Shown: one piece after another, positions 27,900 to 36,137 of the stretch
How the letters are laid out: every line of letters begins with the position of its first letter
Position numbering within the stretch: position 1 is the stretch's first letter
Assembly (NCBI GenBank): GCA_002729885.1
Contig: PBUB01000021.1
Location: 286,451 to 350,450 of the forward strand
Direction: 5' to 3'
Origin: Spirochaetaceae bacterium
GTDB taxonomy: Bacteria > Spirochaetota > Leptospiria > Leptospirales > Leptonemataceae
Length of the DNA stretch: 64,000 nt
The notes under the pieces: model-generated
The model's input: the letters and a program-made list of their open reading frames with translations, nothing else
What the model was told of the DNA's origin: nothing
Databases searched by the model: none
Program-made: the position numbers and the translations under genes

Positions 27900-27907
27900 A
27901 AAGCCCC
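27892..27907. terminator. Hairpin spanning the hydrolase stop codon
   Basis: GGGGCT-AAAA-AGCCCC is a 6-bp stem with a 4-base loop that includes part of the TAA stop. It sits between convergent genes and has no T-run on either side, so termination is possible but not certain. Confidence 0.45.
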
Positions 27908-27918
27908 TGGACCTGGAA

Positions 27919-28368
27919 TCACTTTATGGGCTTTCCCTGAGAAAGTATCTTTACGCTTTTTTCCGGGAAGTTATGCGAAACAGATTTTTCGATCTGTGCA
28001 TGGATGGATTTTGCTCTGCAGGAATCCCCATCCGGAATACTGGAAAAATCAGCCACTACCAGGTTTCCCTCTTCTTTGATGGAAAGAAGTTTTGTACCTC
28101 GGTCTATGGCGCTGTAGGCTCCCTCCAGTGTTTCGCGACTGGTAGGGCCATCCAGCAAGGCTTTGAGCACTGCTTCGGGCGTTTTGGATGGAACTTCTCG
28201 ATCCAATGGCTCCACGGCGGAGCAATCGGCACCGCCGCTGGCTGACATAAAGATCTGAACTGTGGCCGGACCTGCTGGTTCCGGTTCGGGTGCTGGCTCC
28301 GGAGAGCATTGCAGACTCAAAAGCAGCAATCCGGATAGCACCAGGATGTTTATTCTAATTAGGCGCAC
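27919..28368 (-). CDS. GerMN-domain lipoprotein
   Basis: A 149-residue lipoprotein starting at GTG. The signal ends at LLSLQC, with Cys about residue 21, followed by a Pro/Glu linker. Residues about 35-145 match the GerMN domain: VQIFMSASG, REVPSKTPEAVLKALLDGPT, AIDRGTKLLSIKEEG and LVVADFSS. The domain is common in envelope lipoproteins such as LpqB and in GerM; its ligand is unknown. It converges with the serine hydrolase gene and lies 41 bases after the next exported protein gene on the same strand. Confidence 0.85.
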   Translation of the reverse strand: MRLIRINILVLSGLLLLSLQCSPEPAPEPEPAGPATVQIFMSASGGADCSAVEPLDREVPSKTPEAVLKALLDGPTSRETLEGAYSAIDRGTKLLSIKEEGNLVVADFSSIPDGDSCRAKSIHAQIEKSVSHNFPEKSVKILSQGKPIK

Positions 28369-28409
28369 AGTACCTTATCGGAGGACCAGCCAGTTTTCCA
28401 TGAATATTC

Positions 28410-28898
28410 TCAGGGTGCAAGTTCCCACTTTTCTACTTTGTTTCGAACTCCCAACCCCTGATCGGCGATTGTAAGGCTGACGTTCAGTGGACGTGCAGGT
28501 GTGGCCAGTCTGGCCAGCTGCATCATCTTATCGCACAGGGATTTATTGGACATCTGCTCCAGTCGAAACCAGCCTTTCAGTTCCCAGTCTTCTTCCTCAT
28601 TGAGCATGTAGTGCTCTACCCGGTACAGGTCTGCAGGCTCCACGCGATCATCGTCATACTCTACTTCTGAATTCATGCCGCAGGATAGCACTACTGCATG
28701 CATGCCCGGGGTATACTCTTCGTTGGTTCCCCAGAGCATTCCTGGAACTTTGGCCTTCTTTGGATAGAGCCAGATTACATTGGTTTCTTCGGCTCTGGAT
28801 TTCACAAGTTGAATGTCGAATCTGGTTTCAGCGATTAATGTCGATGAACCGAACATTGCCAGCAATGCTGACAGAGCCAGAATTCGGTGTAATTTCAT
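28410..28898 (-). CDS. Exported protein of unknown function
   Basis: A 162-residue protein with a cleavable signal peptide (MKLHRILALSALLAMFGSS, likely cleavage after LIA). An AGGAG ribosome site precedes the ATG. Two Cys in the mature part could form a disulfide. No family is recognised. It lies upstream of the GerMN lipoprotein on the same strand and may share its transcript. Confidence 0.75.
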   Translation of the reverse strand: MKLHRILALSALLAMFGSSTLIAETRFDIQLVKSRAEETNVIWLYPKKAKVPGMLWGTNEEYTPGMHAVVLSCGMNSEVEYDDDRVEPADLYRVEHYMLNEEEDWELKGWFRLEQMSNKSLCDKMMQLARLATPARPLNVSLTIADQGLGVRNKVEKWELAP

Positions 28899-29026
28899 AG
28901 ATATCTCCTGATCGCGGGGCTTTCTCGGGAATCCGTCCCCGACTAGTCAGACGAGACTGGAGCCTGTATGGTTACGGTAAAATAAATTTTCCTCGCCTCC
29001 TGGATTGAAAGGAGCATCCGGGGTGC

Positions 29027-30097
29027 ATGAGACGTACTGTGAATCGCCGTTCTAGAAAAGCCGGACTGCCTCCCGGTAGCCTGGTCCACATCGGACAGGG
29101 GAGCGGAGATACCCGGCTAAGTGGAATTCGATATAGCGGACAGGGAGCAAGACGAATCCAATTCGAAAAGCATCGGGAATCAGCCAGGATAGAGGTGCCA
29201 GGTCCGCATTCCAGCGGGGTTCTATGGCTCCAGGTCAAAGGAGTCACTGATGCAAATACCATCGAACAAATTGGAGATCTATATAATCTGCACCCACTTC
29301 TTCTGGAAGATGTAATGAACACGGACCAGAGGCCCAAAGTCGAGGACTATGGGGATCATCTATTTGTGGTGCTACGAGGACTTCATTTTGATACATCCAC
29401 CGGGCTCCAGCAAAGACAGGTATCTCTAGTACTGGGGCCCAACTACGTTTTATCTTTTGAAGAGTCGGAGCAGGAGCGCAACTTTGAAGGAGTGGAAAAC
29501 AGACTCATGGACGGTCGAGGTCGCCTGCTGCAGGAAGGGGCGGACTATCTGTTGTATTCGCTGCTGGACTCGGTAGTGGACCATTACTTCGCAGTGCTGG
29601 AAAGCGTTTCGGATCAGATCGAGATGCTGGAAGATGAGGTGCTCTCAGGAAAAGAGGATTTGCTTCCGGTAATCCACAGGCTGAAGCGAGAATTAATCTC
29701 TCTGCGAAAGAGCATATGGCCCTTGCGGGAGGCTCTGGTTTTTCTGGACCGGCAGCATTCTTCGCTCATTGACGAAGATCTGTCCGTGTTTTTCCGGGAC
29801 ATCTATGATCACTGCATCCACATTGTAGATACTATAGAGTCCTTTCGAGACATGCTTTCCGGTCTTTTGGATGTTCATCTTTCTTCTATCAGTACCAGGC
29901 TGAATCAGGTAATGAAGCTTCTGACTTTGATCACTACCATCTTCATGCCCATGACTCTGATTACCGGTATCTACGGAATGAACTTTGAACGAATGCCCTT
30001 TCTTCACAGTCAGTTCGGTTTTCCCCTGGTAGTGGGCATCATGGCCCTCATTTCAGGCAGCATGATTTTCTTTTTTCGCAAGAAGCGGTGGCTTTAG
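29027..30097 (+). CDS. corA: CorA magnesium/cobalt transporter
   Basis: A 356-residue CorA-family divalent cation channel. The cytoplasmic funnel domain contains HPLLLEDVMNTDQRPKVEDY, typical of the family, and the C-terminus has the two membrane helices with the diagnostic YGMNFERMP selectivity loop (GMN about residue 318) and a basic C-terminal end FFRKKRWL. It imports Mg2+ as a pentamer in the inner membrane. The first 50 residues are basic and weakly conserved. It ends one base before the stop of the convergent SGNH hydrolase gene. Confidence 0.95.
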   Translation: MRRTVNRRSRKAGLPPGSLVHIGQGSGDTRLSGIRYSGQGARRIQFEKHRESARIEVPGPHSSGVLWLQVKGVTDANTIEQIGDLYNLHPLLLEDVMNTDQRPKVEDYGDHLFVVLRGLHFDTSTGLQQRQVSLVLGPNYVLSFEESEQERNFEGVENRLMDGRGRLLQEGADYLLYSLLDSVVDHYFAVLESVSDQIEMLEDEVLSGKEDLLPVIHRLKRELISLRKSIWPLREALVFLDRQHSSLIDEDLSVFFRDIYDHCIHIVDTIESFRDMLSGLLDVHLSSISTRLNQVMKLLTLITTIFMPMTLITGIYGMNFERMPFLHSQFGFPLVVGIMALISGSMIFFFRKKRWL

Positions 30098-30098
30098 C

Positions 30099-30878
30099 TT
30101 ACAGGCCTGTATCTCGTATGATTCGCTCGGCTACCATCTTCCCTCCGCTGTTGGAAACATGAATTCCATCGGACCAGCGAATAGGTTTATCTTTGCTCAG
30201 ATAATCCGTAGGGATATAGGTTCCACATCCGGAGGATTGAATTTTTCCCTGGTAGAATGCGTTGAATAGCCTGGTTTTATTATGATATCCCTCGGGCTTC
30301 ATGGGCGGCATTCCAATCCAGAAAACCTTTCTGGTTTCGTTACAAAGTCGGCCATAGAATTCATCGAATCGAAGGGAGTATTGCTGCCACCATAGATCTA
30401 CATTCGGGCCGTACTCGAGACGCTTACCCTGATATTTCAGCCATCGACCGTCATTGGAACCCAGCATGACAATCACTACATCGAACTGGCCCATAGAAAG
30501 TAGCTCTTCGCTTTTGTACTGCCAGTCAAAAAAATGAGTCCAGGTGAGACCGGTGGATTTCTTAACGAAATACTCTACCGAATAGCCCCTGGATTCCAGG
30601 CCCTTCTTCAGAGCAGGACCAATACCAAATTGCATCATGGAATCTCCGATTATCAAAACCTCGGACTTTATGGTGGGCGTCAGTGCATCTGATGCCTGCT
30701 GGCGGCCGGGCTCCGCATCGGAGCTGGAAACCGCTGGTGTACTGGCGTTTTGAGAGTCGCAGTGAATGGCGAGGGAGGATAAGAGCCAAAAAGCGGAAGT
30801 GGCGCAAAGCAACATTGCTACCAGCCGCAGCCTGGATTTGTAAAATTGCAGGCCCAAAAGAGCCTTACGAAAAAGCAT
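30099..30878 (-). CDS. SGNH/GDSL hydrolase, membrane-anchored
   Basis: A 259-residue protein with a hydrophobic N-terminal anchor or signal (about residues 20-38). The SGNH blocks are present in order: LIIGDSMMQFG (nucleophile Ser), later a Gly in STGLTW, VMLGSNDGRW (Asn) and DGIHVSNSGG (Asp and His). This resembles the DUF459-type subgroup with an extended middle. Such enzymes often remove or transfer acetyl groups on cell-surface polymers; the substrate here is unknown. It lies 30 bases after the upstream gene on the same strand, 30909-31616. Confidence 0.85.
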   Translation of the reverse strand: MLFRKALLGLQFYKSRLRLVAMLLCATSAFWLLSSLAIHCDSQNASTPAVSSSDAEPGRQQASDALTPTIKSEVLIIGDSMMQFGIGPALKKGLESRGYSVEYFVKKSTGLTWTHFFDWQYKSEELLSMGQFDVVIVMLGSNDGRWLKYQGKRLEYGPNVDLWWQQYSLRFDEFYGRLCNETRKVFWIGMPPMKPEGYHNKTRLFNAFYQGKIQSSGCGTYIPTDYLSKDKPIRWSDGIHVSNSGGKMVAERIIRDTGL

Positions 30879-30908
30879 AGATACGGGATCGGCCCGGGCC
30901 CGGCCCCG

Positions 30909-31616
30909 TCAGCCCTTTTTTCGTTTCCAGAGATAGAGCCCAACCAGGCCAAGAATGGCCAGAATTACAAGACCCAGAAGCCAGAGTCGCTGCTGATACT
31001 GTTCCTCGGAAATGGTACTTTCCGGAGGTGCAATCCAGGATAGCCCGGCCAGCAGTTCTTCAACCACAGTTCTGGCCCTGGGTTCCAGAGTCTCAAAACT
31101 GCCTTCCGGAGGGATGGCAATAACTCTGTATTCCAGATTTCTTGTGGCCAGATAGGCTTCGATACTCTGGAGCTTTTTTCCCTGGGAGAACCGAGTGTTG
31201 GAGAATAGAATTCCGGTCACACTGGATTCCATATGCAACTGTTTGATTTCCTGGACTCCCGGCCTGGCCAATATTTCCGAGGATCGATTGGTGCGGTTTT
31301 CATTGTAGGTGCAAAACACGGCCAGTTCCAGACCCTGGATGTCCCGGGCCAGCAACGAGGTCTTGGTTTCTTCTACTATCTGGAAGCCCGCGGGCAGATA
31401 AAAGGCGATGTTGCATGGTTCAATGACCTGAGGAGTTACCCGAGCATGGAGTGATCCTGATGAACCTGCCAGGAGTCCTAAAATCAGAAACATTCCCGCA
31501 ACCAGGCAGCCGGGCCCTCTATGGTTTCGTCCAGTGAATCGTCCCGGAATGGCAGCCAGGCCGGATCGCGATGGAGTTTTGAAACAGGGCATGGCTACAG
31601 TTCCAGGTAGCGGCAT
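30909..31616 (-). CDS. Exported membrane-tethered protein, unknown
   Basis: A 235-residue protein with an N-terminal signal (hydrophobic CLVAGMFLILGLLAG at about residues 38-53), an extracytoplasmic domain and a C-terminal membrane helix (about 210-230) ending in basic WKRKKG. The first 35 residues are a long n-region, so an internal Met (residue 9 or 42) may be the true start. The domain has strand-rich sequence with two Cys but no family I recognise. It precedes the SGNH hydrolase and probably shares its transcript. Confidence 0.7.
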   Translation of the reverse strand: MPLPGTVAMPCFKTPSRSGLAAIPGRFTGRNHRGPGCLVAGMFLILGLLAGSSGSLHARVTPQVIEPCNIAFYLPAGFQIVEETKTSLLARDIQGLELAVFCTYNENRTNRSSEILARPGVQEIKQLHMESSVTGILFSNTRFSQGKKLQSIEAYLATRNLEYRVIAIPPEGSFETLEPRARTVVEELLAGLSWIAPPESTISEEQYQQRLWLLGLVILAILGLVGLYLWKRKKG

Positions 31617-31795
31617 CTAATCGAAACCATTTTTCATTCTTTTGTTTCGGCTGGGCATGCGCAGGGGCCTCTGTATCTCCCGAGATATTGAGTTGGACCC
31701 TGGATAGTATTTTTCGTATTGTTAACTGTCTTGAATTTCCTCCGGGCTTGCTCCAGAGTGACCAGCGCCAATTCCAAATGCATCGAGGTCCCAAC

Positions 31796-33031
31796 ATGAT
31801 TTCCAGGTTCAGCTTTATTCTTCTGATTTCTGTTCTTCCTTTCACTGCCAGTTGCGAAGGCTTGCGAGCCACGTTGATTGGCTGGTTTTCTCCTGATTAC
31901 AAGCCAGAAGGCAAGATTGCAGATTTGAAGCCGGAATTTTCCGGACCGGATGCGAACAGGAAACAGATCAACATTCAGCTGGCAGAAATGGCCAGCGGAT
32001 ACCCACAAATCACCGAGCTGGTATTCCATCCTGCATCGGACCGTCATCTATTTGTGGTTCAGAAGAATGGAAAGCTATCGCTGCTGGATCTAAAAAGCGG
32101 CAAGGCTACAGAAGTGTTAAAGCTTCAGGTACCTGTGGTTTCGGAGCAGGGTCTGCTGGGCATGGCCATCCATCCTGATTTTCAGAGGAACGGTTTTATC
32201 TTTTTGAACTACTCGGTGGAAGATGGGGATCGACGATTTAGCCGGGTATCCAGATGGAAGCTGGATAATCCAGGAGATGTTTTTGCTCCAGGACAATTAA
32301 GCGATGAAAGGGTATTTATGGAGGTGGATCAGCCCTATCAAAATCACAATGCTGGTCGCCTGGATTTTGGACCGGATGGCATGCTTTACATTGGCTGGGG
32401 CGATGGCGGTTGGAGAGACGATCCAGACGAAAATGGGCAGAACCCCCGAACGCTTCTTGGCGCCATGCTAAGAATCGATGTGAACAAAGAACAGGATGGC
32501 AAGCCCTATGCCATTCCGGCGGATAATCCATACTTTACCACGCATCCCAACTGGGCCCGAGAGGTCTGGGCCATTGGATTGCGAAATCCCTGGAAATATA
32601 GCTTTGATCCCAGGGGACGCCTGATCGTGGCCGATGTAGGTCAGGATGCCTGGGAAGAAGTATCCGTCATTGAAAAGGGAGACAATCTGGGCTGGAACAC
32701 CATTGAGGCGAATCATTGCTTTGATCCGGAAGAAGGATGCAATCGTTCCGGGCTCAAATCTCCGGTGTTCGAGTACGGTCATGACGAAGGTCAATCCATC
32801 ACCGGTGGCTACGTTTATCTGGGAAGTCGAACCGAGCTAAAAGGGAAATATATCTTTGGGGACTTCGTCAAAGGAAGGATATGGGCCATCGATATTCCAG
32901 AAGACAACAAAATGGTAGAAGCCTATGCCCTGGGTAAATGGCCTTTGCTGATTGCCACATTTGCCCGGGATTCCAGCGGTGAAGTCTATGTGGCGGACTT
33001 CGCTTCCGGAAAGATTTACCGAATCCTTTGA
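31796..33031 (+). CDS. PQQ-type sugar dehydrogenase lipoprotein (GSDH/Asd-like)
   Basis: A 411-residue beta-propeller protein of the glucose/sorbosone dehydrogenase family. The ATG at 31796 opens a lipoprotein signal ending in FTASC. Family blocks: ITELVFHPASDRHLFVVQKNG, EQGLLGMAIHPDF, NHNAGRLDFGPDGMLYIGWGD, WAIGLRNPWKYSFDP, and VGQDAWEEVSVI. Related enzymes oxidise sugars with PQQ or are of unknown substrate. Upstream in-frame starts (31688, 31778) add unrelated sequence. It is divergent from the 31616 gene. Confidence 0.88.
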   Translation: MISRFSFILLISVLPFTASCEGLRATLIGWFSPDYKPEGKIADLKPEFSGPDANRKQINIQLAEMASGYPQITELVFHPASDRHLFVVQKNGKLSLLDLKSGKATEVLKLQVPVVSEQGLLGMAIHPDFQRNGFIFLNYSVEDGDRRFSRVSRWKLDNPGDVFAPGQLSDERVFMEVDQPYQNHNAGRLDFGPDGMLYIGWGDGGWRDDPDENGQNPRTLLGAMLRIDVNKEQDGKPYAIPADNPYFTTHPNWAREVWAIGLRNPWKYSFDPRGRLIVADVGQDAWEEVSVIEKGDNLGWNTIEANHCFDPEEGCNRSGLKSPVFEYGHDEGQSITGGYVYLGSRTELKGKYIFGDFVKGRIWAIDIPEDNKMVEAYALGKWPLLIATFARDSSGEVYVADFASGKIYRIL

Positions 33032-33157
33032 TTCACTGAGCTCGGCGGCGCATGGAAAGTTAAAGGTGCAGCCGGGCGTGGCAACTGAGGCTCACTGGTC
33101 CAAAGGGTCCCGTAAAGTCGGATGCAGAATTCTGATGAAATTTGCATCTTCACCTGT

Positions 33158-33175
33158 CCAGGGTACCGGCCCTGG
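33158..33175 (+). terminator. Possible weak terminator after the sugar dehydrogenase
   Basis: CCAGGG and CCCTGG form a 6-bp stem with a TACCGG loop, and a T9 run follows only about 17 bases later. The remainder of the 329-base gap (33032-33360) is T-rich, with GCCCGATT repeated twice (near 33223 and 33254), and holds no gene I can support. Confidence 0.3.
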
Positions 33176-33360
33176 ATTACTGGTTCCATATCCTTTTTTT
33201 TTCCGGGCCAAGGCATAGTTTTTGCCCGATTACTCTAATTTTTTTTCATTCAGGCCCGATTTTTTGGAGGATACCGGGACCGCATTTGCTACTCTGGCGG
33301 TACGGATGGGTAGAAGGTCATGTACCTTGCTATCGAACCATTTTTAATGTGGAGGTGTGT

Positions 33361-33909
33361 ATGAGGACTCTTCCCGTCACACTGACGCTATTGTTTGCCA
33401 GTCTGGGCGTTGTGGATGCAGAAACCACATCCCAGAATGCTCCAGTAGGTCTACAGCAGGAGTTGATTCAGATTCGGCAATTGTTGATCAATCCGCCCGA
33501 AGGAGAGCTGTCCGATCTTAAGGCGGCGGTTTCCAATCATAGCGCGGATCCAGCCAGAGCTCTAATGCAACTGGCCGGAGATCAAACGAACCTTGCCAGG
33601 GTGAGGATTCTTTCTCTGGCCCTTCTGTCCGAGTATCCGGATGCTGAGGTCAAATCGTATTTGCTGTCTCTCATAGAAGACGAATCTGCACATCCAACGT
33701 TTCGTGGTTGGGCCTTGCAGAGCTATGCGCGTGGCTTCGCCGATGCAGAGCCAGACCAGGTTCGAGCAGTGGTAACTCCATATCTGTCCGATCTGGAGCC
33801 TGGACTCCGAGCCAGGGCAGAAATGTCCATGGAGTACATGGTGCAGAATCGATCCGCAGGTGGTTCTGACCCAATGAAGCCAATGATTTCTCTTTTGCTT
33901 CAGGACTAA
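33361..33909 (+). CDS. Exported HEAT-repeat-like protein
   Basis: A 182-residue protein with a signal peptide (MRTLPVTLTLLFASLGVVDA, cleavage after VDA). A ribosome site GGAGG sits about eight bases upstream of the ATG and decides this start over the longer frame. The mature part is helical with repeated Arg/Leu/Ala blocks (for example LARVRILSLALLSEYPDAEVKSYLLSL), as in HEAT-like repeats that act as protein-binding scaffolds. Partner unknown. It is 33 bases before the DUF4846 gene and probably co-transcribed. Confidence 0.75.
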   Translation: MRTLPVTLTLLFASLGVVDAETTSQNAPVGLQQELIQIRQLLINPPEGELSDLKAAVSNHSADPARALMQLAGDQTNLARVRILSLALLSEYPDAEVKSYLLSLIEDESAHPTFRGWALQSYARGFADAEPDQVRAVVTPYLSDLEPGLRARAEMSMEYMVQNRSAGGSDPMKPMISLLLQD

Positions 33910-33942
33910 CTCACACAATCCTAAGTTAACAAGGGTCATTTA

Positions 33943-34884
33943 TTGAGCTACAGGCCTGAATTTCTCACTTTCAGGCCTGTACTTTCGTCCAAAGATTCAG
34001 TGCAATTTAGAAACTCATTCAGCCTGCTACTTCTTTTCGCATCCCTGTTTCTTCTGGCCGTTTGCTCCCCCGGGGTGGCCGAAACAGGTTCGCCCGAATC
34101 CACAGATATAGATGAAAGTAGTAGATCCCCGGGAATTCAGAAAATAGAGATGATTCCCGCTCCCGCAGGGTTTCGTCGCGTTGAACTCCGGGACGGTTTT
34201 GCAAAATATCTGCGTAACCTTCGATTACTTCCCTCCAGTACAGTCTATCTTTATAACGGAAGGCCCAAGCCCAACCAGAGCGCACAGTTTCGCATCATTG
34301 ATCTTTCTGTAGGCAGCCGGGATCTTCAGCAATGTGCGGATGCATTGATTCGGTTGCGTGCTGAATATTTATGGTCGGCCAATCAAAAAGAGAAAATCCA
34401 GTTCCATTTTACCAGCGGCGATCTATCCAGCTATGCGAAATGGAGAGATGGATACAGACCTTCCATCAAGGGAAACAGAGTGCTGTTTCGCAAGGCCGCC
34501 CCCTTCAATGATTCCCGTGCTACCTTCATGGGTTACCTGGAAAATGTCTTCACCTATGCAGGTACCATTTCCCTGAAAATGGATTCAGTGCCGGTGGCCG
34601 ATGATCTACGTCCGGGAGATTTCTTTCTGGAAAGTGGATCTCCTGGCCATGCTGTAATGATTCTGGATATGGTGCAAAACGATGAAGGAAAAAGACTCTA
34701 TCTTTTAGGTCAGAGCTATATGCCCGCCCAGCAATTTCACGTCCTCAGGAATCCTTACATGGCCGGGGAAGTAGCGCCCGGATTTGAATCCTCCGGTCCT
34801 GTCTGGTATGCTCTGGATTTAAACATAAAGACGCATACCCCTGAATGGATTTTTCCGTCCCGCAGTCTGATGCGCTGGAAATAA
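33943..34884 (+). CDS. DUF4846-family exported protein
   Basis: A 313-residue protein beginning at TTG with an AAGGG ribosome site nine bases upstream. A signal peptide or lipoprotein-like N-terminus is present (hydrophobic SLLLLFASLFLLAVCSPG; Cys about residue 41 could be lipidated). The body matches DUF4846: VYLYNGRPKPNQSAQFRI, ADALIRLRAEYLW, DLRPGDFFLESGSPGHAVMI and LLGQSYMPAQQFHVLRNP. The PGHAV block with Gly-His hints at a papain-like or NlpC-like fold, but function is unknown. Confidence 0.85.
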   Translation: MSYRPEFLTFRPVLSSKDSVQFRNSFSLLLLFASLFLLAVCSPGVAETGSPESTDIDESSRSPGIQKIEMIPAPAGFRRVELRDGFAKYLRNLRLLPSSTVYLYNGRPKPNQSAQFRIIDLSVGSRDLQQCADALIRLRAEYLWSANQKEKIQFHFTSGDLSSYAKWRDGYRPSIKGNRVLFRKAAPFNDSRATFMGYLENVFTYAGTISLKMDSVPVADDLRPGDFFLESGSPGHAVMILDMVQNDEGKRLYLLGQSYMPAQQFHVLRNPYMAGEVAPGFESSGPVWYALDLNIKTHTPEWIFPSRSLMRWK

Positions 34885-34966
34885 AAAAAAGCCCACTCTC
34901 GAAAGAAGCAGGCACAAGGTGTCCTATATAGACATCAGAGGAGTGGCAATCCGGAATTCTGATCGA

Positions 34967-35001
34967 GGTAGGTGCGAAGACGGTCTTCCTGCGAACCTAC
35001 C
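34967..35001. terminator. Nested hairpin between convergent genes
   Basis: GGTAGGT (34967-34973) pairs with ACCTACC (34995-35001), and within it GAAGAC pairs with GTCTTC (34976-34981 with 34983-34988, so the real loop is about three bases). It could stop transcription from both sides, but no T-run follows on either strand. GAACCTACCAG recurs at 35027-35037 inside the end of the reductase gene. Confidence 0.4.
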
Positions 35002-35016
35002 AGGTCCGGCTGCTAC

Positions 35017-36063
35017 TTATTTGCTGGAACCTACCAGAAGATGGCTGGAATCCGTAAAGCGATCAAAATGAATGTTTGCATCTGAAACTCCAGATGACTT
35101 GAGATGCTCCAATGCAGCATCTATCATTCCCGGAGGACCGCACAGATAGGCATGGTGATCGGACAGGCTATCGATCTCGGAGATCAAATCTGTAACCAGT
35201 CCGCGACGGCCCTTCCAATCGCTTTCTTCCGGTTCATGGCTGAGCACCGGAATGAATTCAAATTGTCCCTGCCACTTTCTGGTGGCATTCTTGATTTCAT
35301 CAAGAGCATAGAGATCCGCCTGTGTGCGAGCGCCAAAGAGATAGACAGCATCCCGTTTAAGGTCTTCGCCGCCGGCTGATTCGAGTATCGAAAGTATAGG
35401 AGCCATTCCGCTGCCGCCGGCTATGAAAACCAGTGGATTGGAAGAAGTCTTAAGCTGAAATTCTCCGAAAGGACCACCTACCACCAGCTCTTCACCTACT
35501 CGATCCTTTTCAAACATCCACTCTGTAAACCGACCGCCAGGTACTTTGCGAATGTGAAATCGAATCTCCCGGTTTCCCTGAGGCAGTGACCGGGCCGCGA
35601 AGGAATAGTTGCGGGGCCGATCCAGACCGGGAAACGAAACATCAGCGTATTGTCCTGCTGTGTAGTAGATGCTCCGGTCCAGAGCTACCGTTACTCCAAG
35701 GATATCATGGGTAAGGTCATCCACGCGGGTAATTGTTCCCTGAAACTCTTCGGCTTCTGCTTCCCCCAGTTCTACGTCGATGGTCAGATCACACTTTGGG
35801 ATGGATTGACAGGCCAGAATAGCACCATCCTGAATATCTTCCATGCTCAAAACATAGGCTGTATCCGTGAGTTCTTTGATCTTTCCATCCACCAGCTTTG
35901 TCTTGCACGTTGTGCAAGAGCCCACTCGACATCGATGGGGATAGGCCAGTCCTTGATCCAGCGCTGCCTGCAGAATGGTGGTCTTGTTATCCAGATGAAT
36001 CTCATCTCCAGTGCTCTGGATCTTCACCGTAAAGTTCTTCGGGGTTTTTGAAAATAGTCCCAT
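35017..36063 (-). CDS. Ferredoxin-NAD(P)H reductase fusion, electron donor for AlkB
   Basis: A 348-residue one-component electron-transfer protein. Residues 1-95 are a plant-type [2Fe-2S] ferredoxin with Cys 45, 50, 53 and 85. The FAD-binding block RPRNYSFAA and the NAD(P)-binding block VFIAGGSGMAPILSILES follow, then the C-terminal YLCGPPGMIDAA. The domain order matches reductases of soluble di-iron oxygenases. It follows alkB by 74 bases with an excellent ribosome site (AAGGAGGG), so it probably feeds electrons to AlkB in place of the usual rubredoxin and rubredoxin reductase. That pairing is inference from position. Confidence 0.9.
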   Translation of the reverse strand: MGLFSKTPKNFTVKIQSTGDEIHLDNKTTILQAALDQGLAYPHRCRVGSCTTCKTKLVDGKIKELTDTAYVLSMEDIQDGAILACQSIPKCDLTIDVELGEAEAEEFQGTITRVDDLTHDILGVTVALDRSIYYTAGQYADVSFPGLDRPRNYSFAARSLPQGNREIRFHIRKVPGGRFTEWMFEKDRVGEELVVGGPFGEFQLKTSSNPLVFIAGGSGMAPILSILESAGGEDLKRDAVYLFGARTQADLYALDEIKNATRKWQGQFEFIPVLSHEPEESDWKGRRGLVTDLISEIDSLSDHHAYLCGPPGMIDAALEHLKSSGVSDANIHFDRFTDSSHLLVGSSK

Positions 36064-36137
36064 GGTTTCCCTCCTTGAAGTGTGGCTGGAGGCAGCGCAG
36101 AAAATTCTGCGCTACCCTGCGAGATAGTGCCCTGGTT

